From positions 25,292,369-25,356,368 of the forward strand of contig JAJEKV010000006.1 of the NCBI GenBank assembly GCA_021234155.1: DNA of 64,000 nt, in the 5' to 3' direction. Positions 11,441 through 23,752 of the stretch are shown here, in pieces. A program made the position numbers and the translations under genes. Origin of the DNA: Isoetes taiwanensis. Lineage: Eukaryota; Streptophyta; Lycopodiopsida; Isoetales; Isoetaceae. The notes under the pieces were generated by a model. It was given only the letters and a program-made list of their open reading frames with translations, searched no databases and had not been told where the DNA came from. Positions within the stretch are counted from its first letter, which is position 1. Every line of letters begins with the position of its first letter.

Positions 11441-12060
11441 TAATTTAGAACCTGTAAGCGTTGGGAACATGAGAACCTATGCATTTTCCTATAGTAAACT
11501 TCTAGGCCATTGGAACTTTGCATTTGCATATACAATAACTTCTAAGCCATTGAATAATTTTGAGAACCTGTAGATTGCAAGTCCGGGCCATTGGATCATT
11601 TTGGGAACCTGTAGATTGCAAGTGACCATGTTTATGAGTTGTTGATGTTGTGTTCTAAATCTCATTAAGTCGCTCTCTCTTGTTGCTTATATATGAATGT
11701 GGATGTGTGGTGGCTATGATGTATTGCTGCTTGTATATGAATGTCGATGTGTGTTGTGGCTATGGATGCGTTGCACGTAACCTTTTGAAGGCATTGCATG
11801 ATTATGTGTAACCTTAGACATTTTGTTCATTATGTGCTACACCTTTATCTATAGCTACCTCTAGAAGTACTTTGCTCCTTTGATTAGAGCTACTTTAAAA
11901 ATACTTGACATTTTAATTCTGTTTGCAAATAAATAATGAAACATGTGTTCGTCTTTTGACAATCAAATATGAAAGATGGGCTTAGTGGATTTTCTTCATA
12001 TATGTATTTCATGTGTGCTAGTGTTAAATTTATGAAAAACTAAGTTCTTTTTTTAAGGCT

Positions 12061-12360
12061 GGCATAGAAGAATGTTAGTGGAATTTCAACATTAACTTAT
12101 GTTTTTATGAGACATGGCATAGAAGAACGTTAGTGGAATTTCAACATTAAATCGTGTTCTCAGGTCCATCTCATCATAACACAACACTTCCATCTGTATT
12201 GAACCATCTCAACAACACAGCACTTCCATTGCAATATATCTGTATTAAAGAGGTCCATCTCATCATAACACAACACTTCCTTTTACAATATATCTGTATT
12301 GAACCATCTCAACAATACAGCACTTCCATTTTCCATTGCAATATATCTGTATTAAAGAAC
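12061..12360. repeat. Tandem duplications inside Helitron-1
   Basis: A GGCATAGAAGAA(T/C)GTTAG unit is repeated at about 12061 and 12116. Right after it, a unit containing CATCATAACACAACACTTCC is present twice (from about 12165 and 12252), the second copy with small insertions. Helitron interiors often hold such minisatellites. Confidence 0.75.
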
Positions 12361-14119
12361 TGACAATTCTTGGTAATGATATAATAGGGCTTTTGCGTTT
12401 TTATTGCAAAGCTAGGGATTAGTTTTAAAGAAATTATGATATCCTGGGGAATGGATAAACAATATTAGGATAAGAAAGAGTGGTAAGGTTCTCTGTGTTG
12501 TATGGAAAAATAAAGCACTCCTTGAGAGAAGGTGATTATTGATGTTTATCTAGCTGCTGCACAATTTGTAACATAAACAAAATACAAAACCTACAAAGGG
12601 CAGACCTATCTCTTAGCTCAGCTTGGGTATCACAACATAATTTGGCCACTTAATATCACTAAATATATCGGCAGATAATTTGTCCAAATCAAAAGAATGA
12701 TACCAATTCAAATGCTAGGTACTATTTGCTGAAACTGACTGAAGGCTATAGCTGAAGGTGCAAAGTCCTACAGAGATTAGTTGTGTGCCATAGTCATGAA
12801 CCAGTATTCTTTGACATCTTATGAAGGTACTCTACCATCTCATGAAGGAAGCTAAACACAGAACCTACTCTAAAACTGCAGCAAATATCCAGTGACCCTA
12901 GCCGTTCCGAAATGCATTGTTGCAAAATGCATTATGTTATGGAAACCAAGGAATATCTCGAGAGCAATAAATCTGACTTTGCTTAGCATGAACAATGGCT
13001 ACAATACCTCCCATTGTAGCTTATGCCTTCAAGACAATAAACAATATGACTTTTTTTGCCCTAGCTAGCCCAGGTAACACCTTATCTGAAACCTTGCATT
13101 CTGTAAACATTGCAGTGCATTATGAAGGGGCTAGCTATTTGAACAAATTTAACAATCTAGAGATTGGCAACACCTCTAAAAGATTTGGTATAGGATATAA
13201 TAACTTCCAGCAGTGCAACACCTTGTGAATGTTTACCAGTAAAATTTTGTAGTGACTTGTAAAATCCCCTTTAGAACTGCATGGCAAACCTGCATCAACA
13301 ATGCCCTGTTAGAAAAGACAAAAGGAATTTTGAAATGCAGAATGAAACTTATTAGTTGATATGGTAAGATGGACCAAACACTAACATCCATGTGAAGGAA
13401 GGACAGCTCAAAAGGATAAATCCATCATTGGTCTTGCAAATGTGGTCTGTTGTTTGGTCTTGCAATTTGAATACAATTCTTCTGTCATGCCGTAGGTTTT
13501 CACAGCTTCTTGCGACCTTTGTTCCTGCGCTACAGACTTGAGCATTTCGCACAGATCACAGATGAGGAGAGAAAAACTTGACCCTCTTCCGTCCGTTCTC
13601 GAGTCTCCGATTCGAAGCCTGATCCTTGTGGTCTTTCTAAGCTTGGAATCGATCTTAGTCCCTGCACAAACTTAATCTCATAGCTTGTTAGTTCTTCCCT
13701 AAGCTCCTTTCCGGAGCTTTGCACCTTTCCGATGCCCTTTCAAACTGTCTACATATAAACAAAATGCATACGATTTCCAGGAAGCTTGACTATTCATAGC
13801 ATAGATGCATTAGAAAACTTCAAAAACGTTAGAATACTTCAGGGCCTCGAGCTTCTTGGAAGAGATGGGAGAGTCTACGAAACCCATAACTTCACAGAAA
13901 ATAAGCAGAGCTCTGCTCTTTTCGAAGCATGGGAGCTGCCGGTTCCATTGCCGCTTACCATTTTGGGCAAGCGCCTTGGGAAGGGACCAAGGAAGAGCAA
14001 CCAAGCACGAAATTGGCCAAGGCGGCTAGGGTTCGATGGTCTGCAAGGAAATCCAAAATTTTAAGTGAAATCTGGGCCGTCGAAAGTTTTAGGGTACACT
14101 AAAACTTTATAATAAAGGA

Positions 14120-14559
14120 TAAAGATAAAGATAAAGATAAAAATAAAATTTTTATCCTCCCAAAACAACGCTATTTGACATTGGGAAGCATATGCCAATG
14201 CCTTCGAGAAGCTCTAGTCTACATTTCGAAGCATCTCCCAATATCTTCAAGAAGCTCTATATAGACCCGTAAGTGTTTTATTTGCTATATGAAAGATCTA
14301 TCATGTGCTAATTAGTGGGGGGCTTTGGAAGTTCAAGCTCCAGCTAGCACGTCAATGCAGTTCGTCGCATTTGGAGTACCCAACTATAATGTAAAAAGGA
14401 ATCCATAAAAAATCCACTACAAAGATTCAAACAAAATTAAACATCGCATGGCATACACTCTCTATAAACTATTACGCACCATAATACACTGAAACCTAGT
14501 CTGACTTTTAGAAAAACTACAACACACCAAAACTCAGTATAATGACCTCATGCCCCCTT
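14120..14559. other. No recognised gene
   Basis: AT-rich spacer between Helitron-1 and the LINE, with a short (AAAGAT)n stretch at 14120-14140 adjoining the Helitron 5' end. Confidence 0.4.
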
Positions 14560-15330
14560 TCAGTCCCTTTGCTCCCAACCCTAATTTGGGCAGTCAGAGC
14601 ATACAAATTAATGTTGAGCTAGGCTCCAACATCTACCTGACATTGCTATAGCCCAACCAACTGCCTCTTGGCCTTGCCTAGCCAGGGCCACGCCTACCGC
14701 CTAGCCCTAGCCCCTGCCGGACTGATAAGCCCCTGCCATAGCCTACCTAAACCCTTTTTGACCTGCCATGGCCCAAGTCATACCCCAAGCCATGGCCACA
14801 GACACAGTCTCGTGTGTGGACCCACACTTGGTTGGTGAGCTACCTCAGACCACAGCAACCCATCCTGGGAAGGCCCAAACACACTAACCACCGGTTGACC
14901 CCACGCAGGCCGAGCCCTTTGGGGAAGACCATGAAGCGGGGCCACCAAGGAAGAGGCCTCGAGTAGGGAGGAGACGCGTCTTCCATGAAGGGGAGGCCCG
15001 AGCCAAGGCCCGGTCGACCCGACAGCGGGCCACACAGGCAATCTGCCCGGTCGAACCTTGGAGCCGCATCCAGCGAGGGTTGAGGCCAACGATGGCACGC
15101 CTTGGAGCCTCCCGACCAGGTGGAGAACATAACATCTCGGATGTTGCGCATTGGTTGGTGCCAAAAAGCAGCGAATCACGTAATTGGAGGATCGCACGAC
15201 GGGCGGCATGATGATAGCATCCGCTTGCTACAATTGGAAAGACAACAATACTGGCAGGAGCTTGCATATATGGGGGCATGTAGACACCGTGTTGGCAGCT
15301 ATGGAAGCTGGGACGCAGGACAGGAACTGG

Positions 15331-15816
15331 GTAGAGTAGGAGACACTCGTAACCCTGTCTCGGATCCAGGCCGAGGTTGAGGAGGCTAAGGCCACGGTAC
15401 GAGGAGCACAGGCCGCCCTCCTGTCAGAGGTTGAGGAGGCCGCCACTATGAGACAAGGAGTCCAGGCTGCTTTGGAAGCTAGCCAGGCAGAACTGAGCGC
15501 TCTTCGGAGTAAGGATTTAGCACGAGATCGGGAGCTACAGGAGCTTCGGGCGGCCGTTGCCCAACAAGGCAAGGCATACGAGCAACTCTGTCATTGCACG
15601 CAGGAGATGGCAAGACATGACAACGTCTTGCAAGAGCTGAGCTCCAGACTCCGGAGAACAGAAACCACAGCAAAGAACACACCAACCCCGCGAACCCACC
15701 AACCTCTGAAAGTCCAACCGGAACATCTGATGCGGACACATCAGATCACGCTGGACCGCCACCACCCAGGCGCCGGCCATAGCCTATGCCTCACCCACCT
15801 CAACCAACACGGGTAG
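15331..15816 (+). pseudogene. LINE ORF1-like coiled-coil region
   Basis: The frame is open from about 15331 to 15816 and continues upstream across a single TAG at 15328-15330. The protein is rich in Ala, Glu, Leu and Arg with heptad spacing (for example LEASQAELSALRSKDLARD), predicting a coiled coil of roughly 100 residues followed by a Pro/Thr/His-rich tail. Coiled coils of this kind multimerise the RNA-binding ORF1 protein of many LINEs. Position ahead of the endonuclease fits that role. No zinc knuckle or RRM is visible. Confidence 0.55.
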
Positions 15817-16383
15817 GCCTCCAGCGAACTCCGTGAACGAGAGCCGCGAAGGTGGAAGCGCAATGTGGTATCGAGGAGGAGGAGTCGGAGAACATCTCAC
15901 TTCGACTGCATTACGCATCTTTGATCGGATGATGTTCCCAAAGACTTTGTGACCATTGTAAAGGCCGAAGTCGTCATGGAATTGGCCCCCGGACGCCCGG
16001 GGTGGTCATCTTCCGCGATTGAGCGTGCAGTGGGTGGCCATCGTGATCGGGGCGGAAGTTGAAGGGGACGGCTACATGCGTTGGCGGGACTTGACCCCAA
16101 AGACAGACAAGGAGCGTGGAGGCGGGGTAAAAAGTCGGGGCGCCCACGCGGACATGGAGGGCGTGGGGGCTGGTCAGGGGAAGGATGCGGGAATTGAGGC
16201 TGCCAAGCTTGGGGATGCGAGGCCTCCAGCCCCTCGGAGGAGTCCCCTCGAGGGGGCCCCCAGGCATCCCACATCTTAAAGCTCCCCCGGGACCATCACT
16301 ACCGCCGGGACTGAAGTGGCGATGCACACACGCCCACTAAATAGGGGATCGATGCCTCGGCGTGGTATCACGGAATTGCCGTG

Positions 16384-17090
16384 GCTTCCCATGGCGAGAA
16401 AGGGGGCTTGATCTCAATTTTGTGTTGCCATGGACATGGACCTTATCTTCCTCATGGAAACATGGGAACATGTCCTGAGGCTACCGATTTGCGAGGATAC
16501 CCAGCTATCCGCCTTCAATGAGTGCAGGAAACGAGGACGGAGGAATTGCGTGTTACTACCGAACGTTTTGGCCCAATTGGTCTCCCTTGCAGGCGACCGG
16601 CACAAATGGATACGTAGATACCGGGTACGAAACGGCGATGGCACCCTCTCTTTGTGGCGACTTTGCTACTTCCCACATGCCGAGAGTAACTTTTACCACA
16701 CGCTTGGATGTGGGAGGGGGGAGCCTATGTCGATCTATATGATGACATCTGGCCGATCTGGAACAATTGGGCAAGGTCATGTTGCTTGGAGATTTCAATG
16801 CGCCGCCATGAGGCAGAGCAGATCCCAAAATTCGCACCTCTAGCCGAGGATGTGTTGCAAATGGACCCATGAGAGATGGTTTGGTCAAGGCGCCGGATGA
16901 CGCCGCCGGTGACACGGTATGGCCCGTACCGGCGTTCTTTGGGGCGTTATCTTTGACTGATCATTTGCAATGGGGCTACCACGGTGGCAGTCCTCCGGTA
17001 GCTTCACTTGTAGACATGAGAACGGCGGCACCGGTGTGGTGGATGCGTGCTAGCGGGCGAGCAATGCCTACACTTGATCACTCGCTTTAG
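16384..17090 (+). pseudogene. LINE apurinic-like endonuclease relic
   Basis: Two motifs of the exonuclease-endonuclease-phosphatase fold survive in different frames: DLIFLMETW (about 16439-16465, the Glu-bearing strand) and LLGDFNAPP (about 16780-16806, the GDFN box). Between them is a GGIACYYR segment that resembles the middle of LINE endonucleases. This domain nicks target DNA to prime reverse transcription. Frameshifts separate the motifs, so no functional enzyme is encoded. Confidence 0.68.
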
Positions 17091-17344
17091 TGTCGGGGAC
17101 GGTGGCGGACCAGGGAAGTAGACTTCGACCATCAGCCCCTGTTCTTGCAGATAGATTGGCAGGCCAACCGAGCACCCATTGCCACAACACCCCATGTACC
17201 ACGGTTTGTGCACGGACTATGATCATCGGTGAGTCTATCACGAGGGAGCTTGAGCATGAGCTGCCGGGAGTGCTGCAGCTCCCCACACTTCAACAGCAGA
17301 CGGCCCAGCTGACCCAGCTCCTTCTGAGGGTAGGGGACATCAGG

Positions 17345-17985
17345 GATGCTTTTATTTATTTTCCCAATGCAAATTATATAGAATGGTTGGCGAATCTAAG
17401 GAGAATAAGATTAGTTTTAGTGGCGAATATGCTAAACTACCCATTTTTTTTTATAACTATTTGGCGAATTTGTTTGTTGTTGAAGCTTTAAAGTTTAGAA
17501 ATATAGGCTTGCTGAAGCTTTATAATATAGAATTATAGGCAAATACCACTCTTATCTTGGTGATAAAAACACAATATAAATGATCTATTTGTTTTTGTTT
17601 TTTGCTTCTACTCATATTAGTTTAAAACTTCGAGCATTTCTAGTTCATTCTCAACTCGAAAACATCAAATTCTTTGAAAATGAAAAGAAAAGCTCTTAAA
17701 TCCTCAAGAAAACTACAAATTTTTTTTTTGATGCTCTAAAACTGGTGTGCTTGGATTGATGCTCAGTGAATACTATACCTCAAGGGGCAAGAAGGTGTAG
17801 AATGGAGGCGAATCCACTCCTATCTGAGATTAGATTACAGGCGAATTACGTTCTTGGCGGGATGGCCTCCTATCAACTCGGGGCGAATATGCCAAAAAAA
17901 AATGGGCCACGTACACTACTCAACATTAGTGATGCAATTTTCAAAATCCTAAAATTCGGTTTTGGCGAATATTACGCCACTAAAA
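17345..17985. other. AT-rich insert with repeated GGCGAAT
   Basis: Between the endonuclease and reverse transcriptase of the GC-rich LINE, about 640 bp is AT-rich and carries GGCGAAT at least seven times in the same orientation (about 17390, 17420, 17461, 17808, 17838, 17880, 17964). The last copy lies in the near-palindrome GGCGAATATTACGCC. It looks like a separate small insertion, but I could not define terminal repeats or a target duplication. Confidence 0.45.
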
Positions 17986-18479
17986 TCATCAGCGGGGGAC
18001 ATATGTTTTGGGAGAGGCCGCTCGGCGATCCACGGGGGCTGCAACCACCTTCTCCCGCAATCACCTGGTTCGATGGCCAGATGCCGGAGCTGAAAGCGAT
18101 GGCTCCGCCAAGTGCTACACCCACCGATCATCGCCCTTGAGCCCTCAATCAATACAGCTCCTTCCTCAAGGCGAAGAAAGCCGAGGGTACCTTGAAGTGA
18201 GAACTCATATGAGATGTTTGGTCTACTAGACCGCCACCCTAGGGCCCTACGGAGAAAGGTCTTGAGTAAGCTGCACGACCCACGGGAAACATTACCCGGA
18301 ACAATGGGTGAGATACTTGCGGCCGGTGTGTATGACCCAATGGGAAGCCGGGCGGCCGGTACCTCCATGAACGGGCCTAGCGGGTCATTCTTGAAGGGGA
18401 TGTCATAATGGGCCACCAGCGCCTAACGGGGAAGGCGACAGATTTGGATGGTATGCGTGCGAGCTTCTCAAGTGGGCGG

Positions 18480-19260
18480 GCCCCAATGGTCTTGGGTTCT
18501 CCAAAGACTCTTCAACGGGGCATTGCAAGAAGGCTTCCCCCGCCTTTGGACTACCCGGTAGAGTTGTGCCCATATACAAAGCGGGGACCCCCAGCCCACC
18601 AACTATCGTACCATTATGGTGGGTTACGTCTTTGCCAAGTTGCTTAGGGATTCTTGAGCGGCCCGACACTTTGGGGCGAGAGGATGGAGAAGTCGCGGTC
18701 TCTCATGCGGCGGGCTTGGCCTGACATTCTACTATTGACCATATCTTCACTCTGCGAACACTCATAGAGGATAGCGGAATCAACGCCCGGAACTTGTCTT
18801 GTTGCTTTGTGGATTTCGCAAAGGCTTTTGACCACGATGCCTCGGGATAAGTTGTGGGACGATTGAGGACGGTTGGGGACCCCGTCGACTTCGAGAATGC
18901 TATATATACGGACTATCTGGCAGGCTTGCTCGATTCGTCTCACACCTGTCGGGGAGGCCGTTGTTAGTAGCATTGGGTGCGGGGGGCTGCCCTCTATCCC
19001 CGGCAGCTCTCCGGCTTGTACATTGACCGGCTAGAAGAATGGGTGGGGGAGGTGCTCGATTGATGCACCACATAATCCCAAGCAACTCATATATGCCGAT
19101 GATGTTGACTGCCGCATATATACCCCTGGAGGACATGCAACGCCACGGATGCTTTGGACACACTACGCCAATTCAGCGGCATGAGAGTTAACTTGGCCAA
19201 GGCGGGTGCTGGCGGTCCCATCATCGGCACACACGCCTTCCCTCATTCACTTACGAGGGC
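18480..19260 (+). pseudogene. LINE reverse-transcriptase relic
   Basis: Conserved pieces appear in shifting frames: a YKRGDPQ/NYRTIMVG-like segment (about 18575-18630), NLSCCFVDFAKAFD (about 18793-18834; the polymerase A box with the first catalytic Asp) and LIYADDVD (about 19085-19108; the C box with YADD). The order matches fingers, palm and catalytic core of LINE polymerases. At least three frameshifts or stops lie between them. The family is the same as the C-terminal fragment at 7541-7900. Confidence 0.75.
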
Positions 19261-20215
19261 GTGGTAGTGGAGGTGGCTCGATCTTATAAGTATTTGGGCA
19301 TTGAGTTTTCTACTACCACACATTGGGATGCATCCATCGGGTTACGGGTCACTACAGGTTGGAAAGCCCACAGATGCAATGCAAAACAACATCCACAAGG
19401 CGGTATGCATGGGGTCACCGAGGCACACTTGTTCGGGGCCTTGGTTGAACCGGTCCTCCCTCTATGGGGAAGTGTGGGGGCCGGTGATATCCCTCACCAC
19501 TTGGAGCGATCTAGAGCAGTGCGAGAAGGCCTTCTTGGCCCGCACCAGGAGTGAAATCCACGGTCCCATATCGGATCTTGCTCGAGAGGCGGGCTTCCTT
19601 CCATTCTGACGGGTACTGCTTATTTGGGCGTCACATTATTGACTTCCGGAAGGTGGTGGCTATGGATGAAGCCCGGCTGCCCAACCTTGCTTTGGCGGTG
19701 GCGATGGGCATAGCGACTCAAAGCCTCTTTGGAAAGACAAAGCAAGCCCGGTGATTCCAGCGATGGAATGTGCGGGCCTGCGGATGTGGACCCGGTGCAT
19801 ACAGAAGGAATGCTTGCCTTGAAGCGATACTTGGATGCTTGCTTCATGGCCAAGCTTTGGGATCTGAGAGGCCCATCACATGTCAAGGTGGCAAATTATT
19901 GATAGCGAGGGTTAATCCCATGCTCACGAGGGGCCCACACCACTACTGCGCACCCATCTACCCATGAAAAAAGCGGGGTGATTGCTTCCATTCGATGCAG
20001 GTGCACACCACCTCGCATTGAGGCGGGGAGATGGATTGAGAGCAGCGTGAGGGCGAGTTTGTCGGTCTTTGTCAGCGAGCCATTGAGGATGAAAGTCCCG
20101 CCCTCCGGGGCTGTCGGATAGGGGCTCGGTATGCTCGGTTAGTTGTGCCCCATCGGGCCACTGCATGAGCTCGAGCCCGCGACCTCTGTAGGCTTGTTGG
20201 GATCATTACCTGGGA
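19261..20215 (+). pseudogene. LINE ORF2 C-terminal region
   Basis: Segments such as VEVARSYKYLGIEF (19264-19305), DLAREAGFLPF (19577-19609) and NPMLTRGPHHY (19915-19947) are typical of the thumb and post-polymerase region of LINEs. The last one is shared with the fragment at 7541-7900. An AIEDE segment follows near 20080. Several frameshifts are present. The zinc-binding tail is more decayed than in the 7.5-kb copy. Confidence 0.68.
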
Positions 20216-20470
20216 GGTAATGGATCTGCGGGTTCGGTTATGCCCCGTAGGCATTAACCTCGGATGTACTTGTGATTATGTGTATATAAGCGTGCGGTAT
20301 GTCGGCATCCTTATTGCTACTAAGGTTTTTCCCCAAAACCGCCCGGTGAGGGTTTTAATCTGGTAGTATCGCTTTGCTCTCTCTTTGTACTTGGGTCCCA
20401 TAGGCCAGTTGGTCTCCGTGGACGATAAAATCATATTCTATTCTATTCTATTCTTATAAAAAAACATCAT

Positions 20471-21148
20471 TAACAAAATTGGATTTGCCATTAAAGAACA
20501 TTAATAGAAGCTAGAAACCTTCTGCAATGGAAGTGCAACACCAAGGACACCATCAGAAAGACATGCCTAAGGGCATATATCTATTGCACCCACCACGCAA
20601 TCATAACATTTTAACCTGTAGCAAACAAACAGAGCAAATTTTGGTTTGAAAAATGTAGAGCAGTCGTACTTCACAAAAACATTAAGAATAGCTAGCTACC
20701 AGGTTTCTTCAAAAAATGTCTACTCATACAGCCAGTGTTAGCCAAATTTGTTGCAGTTGTCCTCCAGGACGCACAAGCTAGAATTGCTAAGGCCTACCAT
20801 TGCTCTTCCTTGCTCCTGCCAAGCAATAGTTGATATTTGAGTTCCATTTGAATGTGTTGTCTTATGCATAGGCTGATGGTTCTACTCAGTAGATCATGAT
20901 TATCCTTTGAGATTTTCTTCCCGCTTGTGTATTTGTATATCTGGATTTTGGCTTCGAGTTTCAATAAAGTTTGCCGTCCATTAAAAATAAATAAATAAAA
21001 TAGATTTACTCGTTCTCGTTGCTGAAGAGTTTAAATAGAATGAATATAATTATCCGACCACAAACGAGGATCGCTATCCATGCTTTAGATCGAACAATAA
21101 CTTGCATGTATGCCCATCCAACAGCTTTCAATACCCGGAGTCATTCCT
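20471..21148. other. No gene; possible 3' tail of another retroelement
   Basis: AT-rich spacer. Around 20880-21000 the sequence has an AATAAA-type signal followed by an (AAAT)n tail, as at LINE 3' ends, but no coding part of such an element precedes it. Confidence 0.35.
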
Positions 21149-21173
21149 CGTGTGAATATGCACCCAAACCAAA
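21149..21173. repeat. Partial second copy of the 9.4-kb MITE arm
   Basis: CGTGTGAATATGCACCCAAA and the following bases match the right arm of the MITE at 9383-9699. A diverged CCCGGAGTCATTCC just before it matches the inner arm. The left arm is missing. Confidence 0.7.
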
Positions 21174-21944
21174 AGGAGCAGGGGGAATTTAATTCAAAGT
21201 TTTGATGTAATAGTTTGTGTGGATGTCGGAGGGATACGGGGCATGGAATAGCCATTAAATTGACTTTTACTTAAAGTCATGTCAATGTTGAACGTTAATG
21301 TTGTAACCCTATTCCTCTCTCAGATCTAGTGCCTCAGCTCCAACGTCTTTGTCTTAAAGCTTCAGCTATACCGAAAGAACCAAACCTCCAAGTTCTTAAC
21401 TGTGGATGCCACATGTTTAGTCGAGCCCCCCCTCCCCCCTCCCCAACACCCCCTTCCCACACCCTTCTCCCAATACTAAACTAAATAAGTTCTTCATGCA
21501 TGTGGAACTGTATTGAGTCTTGATGTATGACCTTGATGAACTTAAAGTGTGTTCCCATTGTGTAGATAATCTTATTGAATGATCTAACTCTTAAACATGC
21601 ATCCATTGCATATCACGGAAAGGAATGAACTCTTATAGTTGACTGTCTGGCCTAAGGACTTGTGTGCATGTGTTGATATGCTTCTAATTCTAGATGCCTT
21701 GAACCTATTTTGGCTCCAAAGTAAAAAACACATGTGATCTCCATGGACTAACCGAAGGGCATCAAATTGTAGAATGTCCGTCATAGGAAAGACTAGAAAA
21801 AAAATTATATGATATTTGAAGGGATGGGAATGTAGGTTTGACTGTCATTTTTTATCTACGGTATATCAACATAATACTTTGTATAATACAATATAGTATT
21901 TGTATTTGTATACAAGTGTTTGTAGTATGAGGGACTGCTTAAAG
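21174..21944. other. No recognised gene
   Basis: AT-rich spacer with one C-rich tract at about 21427-21470. A minus-strand open frame of 66 codons (21584-21784) resembles nothing. Confidence 0.4.
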
Positions 21945-22835
21945 CCCGAAGATTCTATGAAGATTCTGTTAGATATGAAGATTCTCTTAGATTCTCTAAA
22001 ATTCCATCAAGATTCCCTTAGATTCTCAAAACTTTTAGGAAGATTCCCCTAGATTCCCAAAGATTCTCTTGAGATTCTCTTAGATTCTCCTAGATTCCCA
22101 AAGGTTTTCTTAGATTCTTAATGTTCTATAAAGATTCCCTTAGATTTTTTATATTCTATGGAGATCCCCCTAGATTTTATTAAGATTCCCAAAGATTCTC
22201 TAAAGATTCCCCTACATTCCAAAAGAATACCCCAAGATTCCTCTAGATTATCCAAGATTCTATCAAGATTCTCCTAGATTCTTCTAGATTCTCCAAGATT
22301 CCATTAAGATTCCCATAGATTCTTAAAGATTTTATGAAGATTCCTTTAGATTCTCCTAGATTCCCAAAGATTAATTTAAGACTTCCTAATATACTCTAAA
22401 GATTCCCCTAGATTCTAAAAGAATACTCTAAGATTCCTCTAGATTCTCCAAGATTCTATCAAGATTCTTCTAGATTCTCTAAGATTCCATTAAGATTCCT
22501 CTAGGCTCTTCAAGATTTTTTCAAGATTTCCCTAGATTCCCAAAGAAACGCTTGAGATTCCTATAGATTCTCTTGAGATTCCTCTAGTTCCCATAGATTC
22601 TATGAAGATTCCCCTAGACTCCCCAAGATTCCATCAAGTTTCCTCTAGGTTCTTAAAGATTTTATCAAGATTCCCTTAGATTCCCTTACATTCTCAAAGA
22701 TGCTCTCTTGAGATTCCCATAGATTCTCATGATATTCCTCTGAATTCTCTAAGATCCTATAAAGATTCTTCTAGATTCCCTCAACTTGCCATAGATTCCT
22801 TGAAACTCGAACATTCCAAAAAGATTCTTAATGTT
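21945..22835 (+). repeat. Degenerate AGATTC minisatellite (about 0.9 kb)
   Basis: Dozens of imperfect 10-16 bp units, mostly AGATTCCC, TAGATTCTC or AAGATTC, with no stable higher-order period that I can see. It is the complement-strand counterpart of the array at 7880-8125. Isolated similar words also occur near 48540-48570. Confidence 0.88.
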
Positions 22836-23504
22836 CGATCATGTTGGCTCCAACTGCGACAAAATAGTGTCAAAGCACCACTCATTGGAAAGCTCTCGAC
22901 GAGAGGAATCCAACAGCATAGGTCCCACCTTCATTCGACCCCTCTACCGCAAGCTACGTGCTGTTGAAGGCGATTAAACGAAAGGAAGCTTCCTAGAATG
23001 TCCACTAATAAATGCTTTGCCACCTCATTACTTTTTTTTTATTAATAAGGGTGCCACCTCACCTCCTTTAAAAAAAATTAATCTTTATTATAATGTTTTG
23101 GCGTGGGTCTTCAATGGAGACCTAATTTGGACGGCTAGGATTTGATATGTTGTCGTATGGTTGAGATTTGATGCAGCACAATTTCGTGTTTAGGGTTATA
23201 GCGCTCGATGGATTTTCTCTTACAAGCAGGGGTTTTCTGCTTGCTTCCTGGCATCGGCTATTATTTTTCTTCCCGTTGTTGCGATTCTTGGGGCCGCTGC
23301 TTTAGAGACCAAGCATTGACCAAGCATGGCCTCTGGACATCCTTCCGCCAGTTAGAGCATTCTCAGACCGAAAAACCGTGTCTGTGTCTGGCATTCTCAG
23401 ACCGAAGTGGGGTTTTCTTTGGATGTGTGGAGCAGGAAACATATGGTTCGTGGCTGTGGTTTTTTGGCTGTTCCTTAGAAATCTAAGAAGAAATCAAAGC
23501 TTGG

Positions 23505-23752
23505 TTGAGTATGTCCGTGAAAGGGATGCGAGTGAAGGCCATTTGAGGCGGGCTTACATGGATAATGCAGTATTAGAAATTGATGATGCACTACCTAAGT
23601 TTCCTGAAAGGGAAATTATGAAGGAAGCAGTACATGTGGAAGAACCAATCACCAGCTGGGATGTAAAAGTAGGTGAAGGTGAGGTCGACCAAGTTGTGGA
23701 AGAATGCCTGGCTGCTCAGGGATTAGATTTGTCCTTCTCATCGCCTCTACAG
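23505..23752 (+). pseudogene. Exon-like captured fragment of unknown gene
   Basis: An open frame (part of 23378-23818) encodes a hydrophilic, acidic segment of about 80 residues, containing VEYVRERDASEGHLRRAYMD and later VDQVVEECLAAQG. It runs to CTACAG|GTGATA at 23752/23753, which looks like a splice donor. Composition and the splice-like end suggest an exon picked up by the Helitron. I do not recognise the source gene, so no function is assigned. Confidence 0.45.

Larger units (their letters stand above)
11412..14119 (-). mobile_element. Helitron-1, non-autonomous (2,708 bp)
   Basis: On the minus strand the element starts TCCTTTATTATAAAGTTTT at 14119 (preceded by A) and ends at 11412 in CTAG followed by T. 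That is the canonical Helitron 5'-TC, 3'-CTRR and A/T insertion rule. The 3' end has an 8-bp hairpin (stem TGCCCAGC, loop AAC) placed 10 bp before CTAG. The 5' and 3' termini match Helitron-2 at 23082-25644 while the interiors differ, as expected for a Helitron family. No Rep or helicase is inside, and no captured gene is recognised. Confidence 0.82.
14560..20470 (+). mobile_element. Near full-length but decayed LINE
   Basis: A GC-rich non-LTR retrotransposon on the plus strand. In order it holds an ORF1-like coiled coil (about 15331-15816), an endonuclease region (about 16384-17090), a reverse-transcriptase region (about 18480-19260) and a C-terminal region (19261-20215). It ends in a 3' untranslated part with repeated TTCTA units and an A-run at about 20435-20465. 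GC content drops sharply at both borders. Frameshifts and stops are frequent, so it is dead. The exact 5' end and target duplication are not resolved. An AT-rich insert sits at about 17345-17985. Confidence 0.78.

Noticed and set aside
14778-15572. Minus-strand frames of 100-143 codons
   Set aside because: Antisense to the GC-rich LINE ORF1 region; Pro/Arg/Ala-rich composition and no recognised motif.
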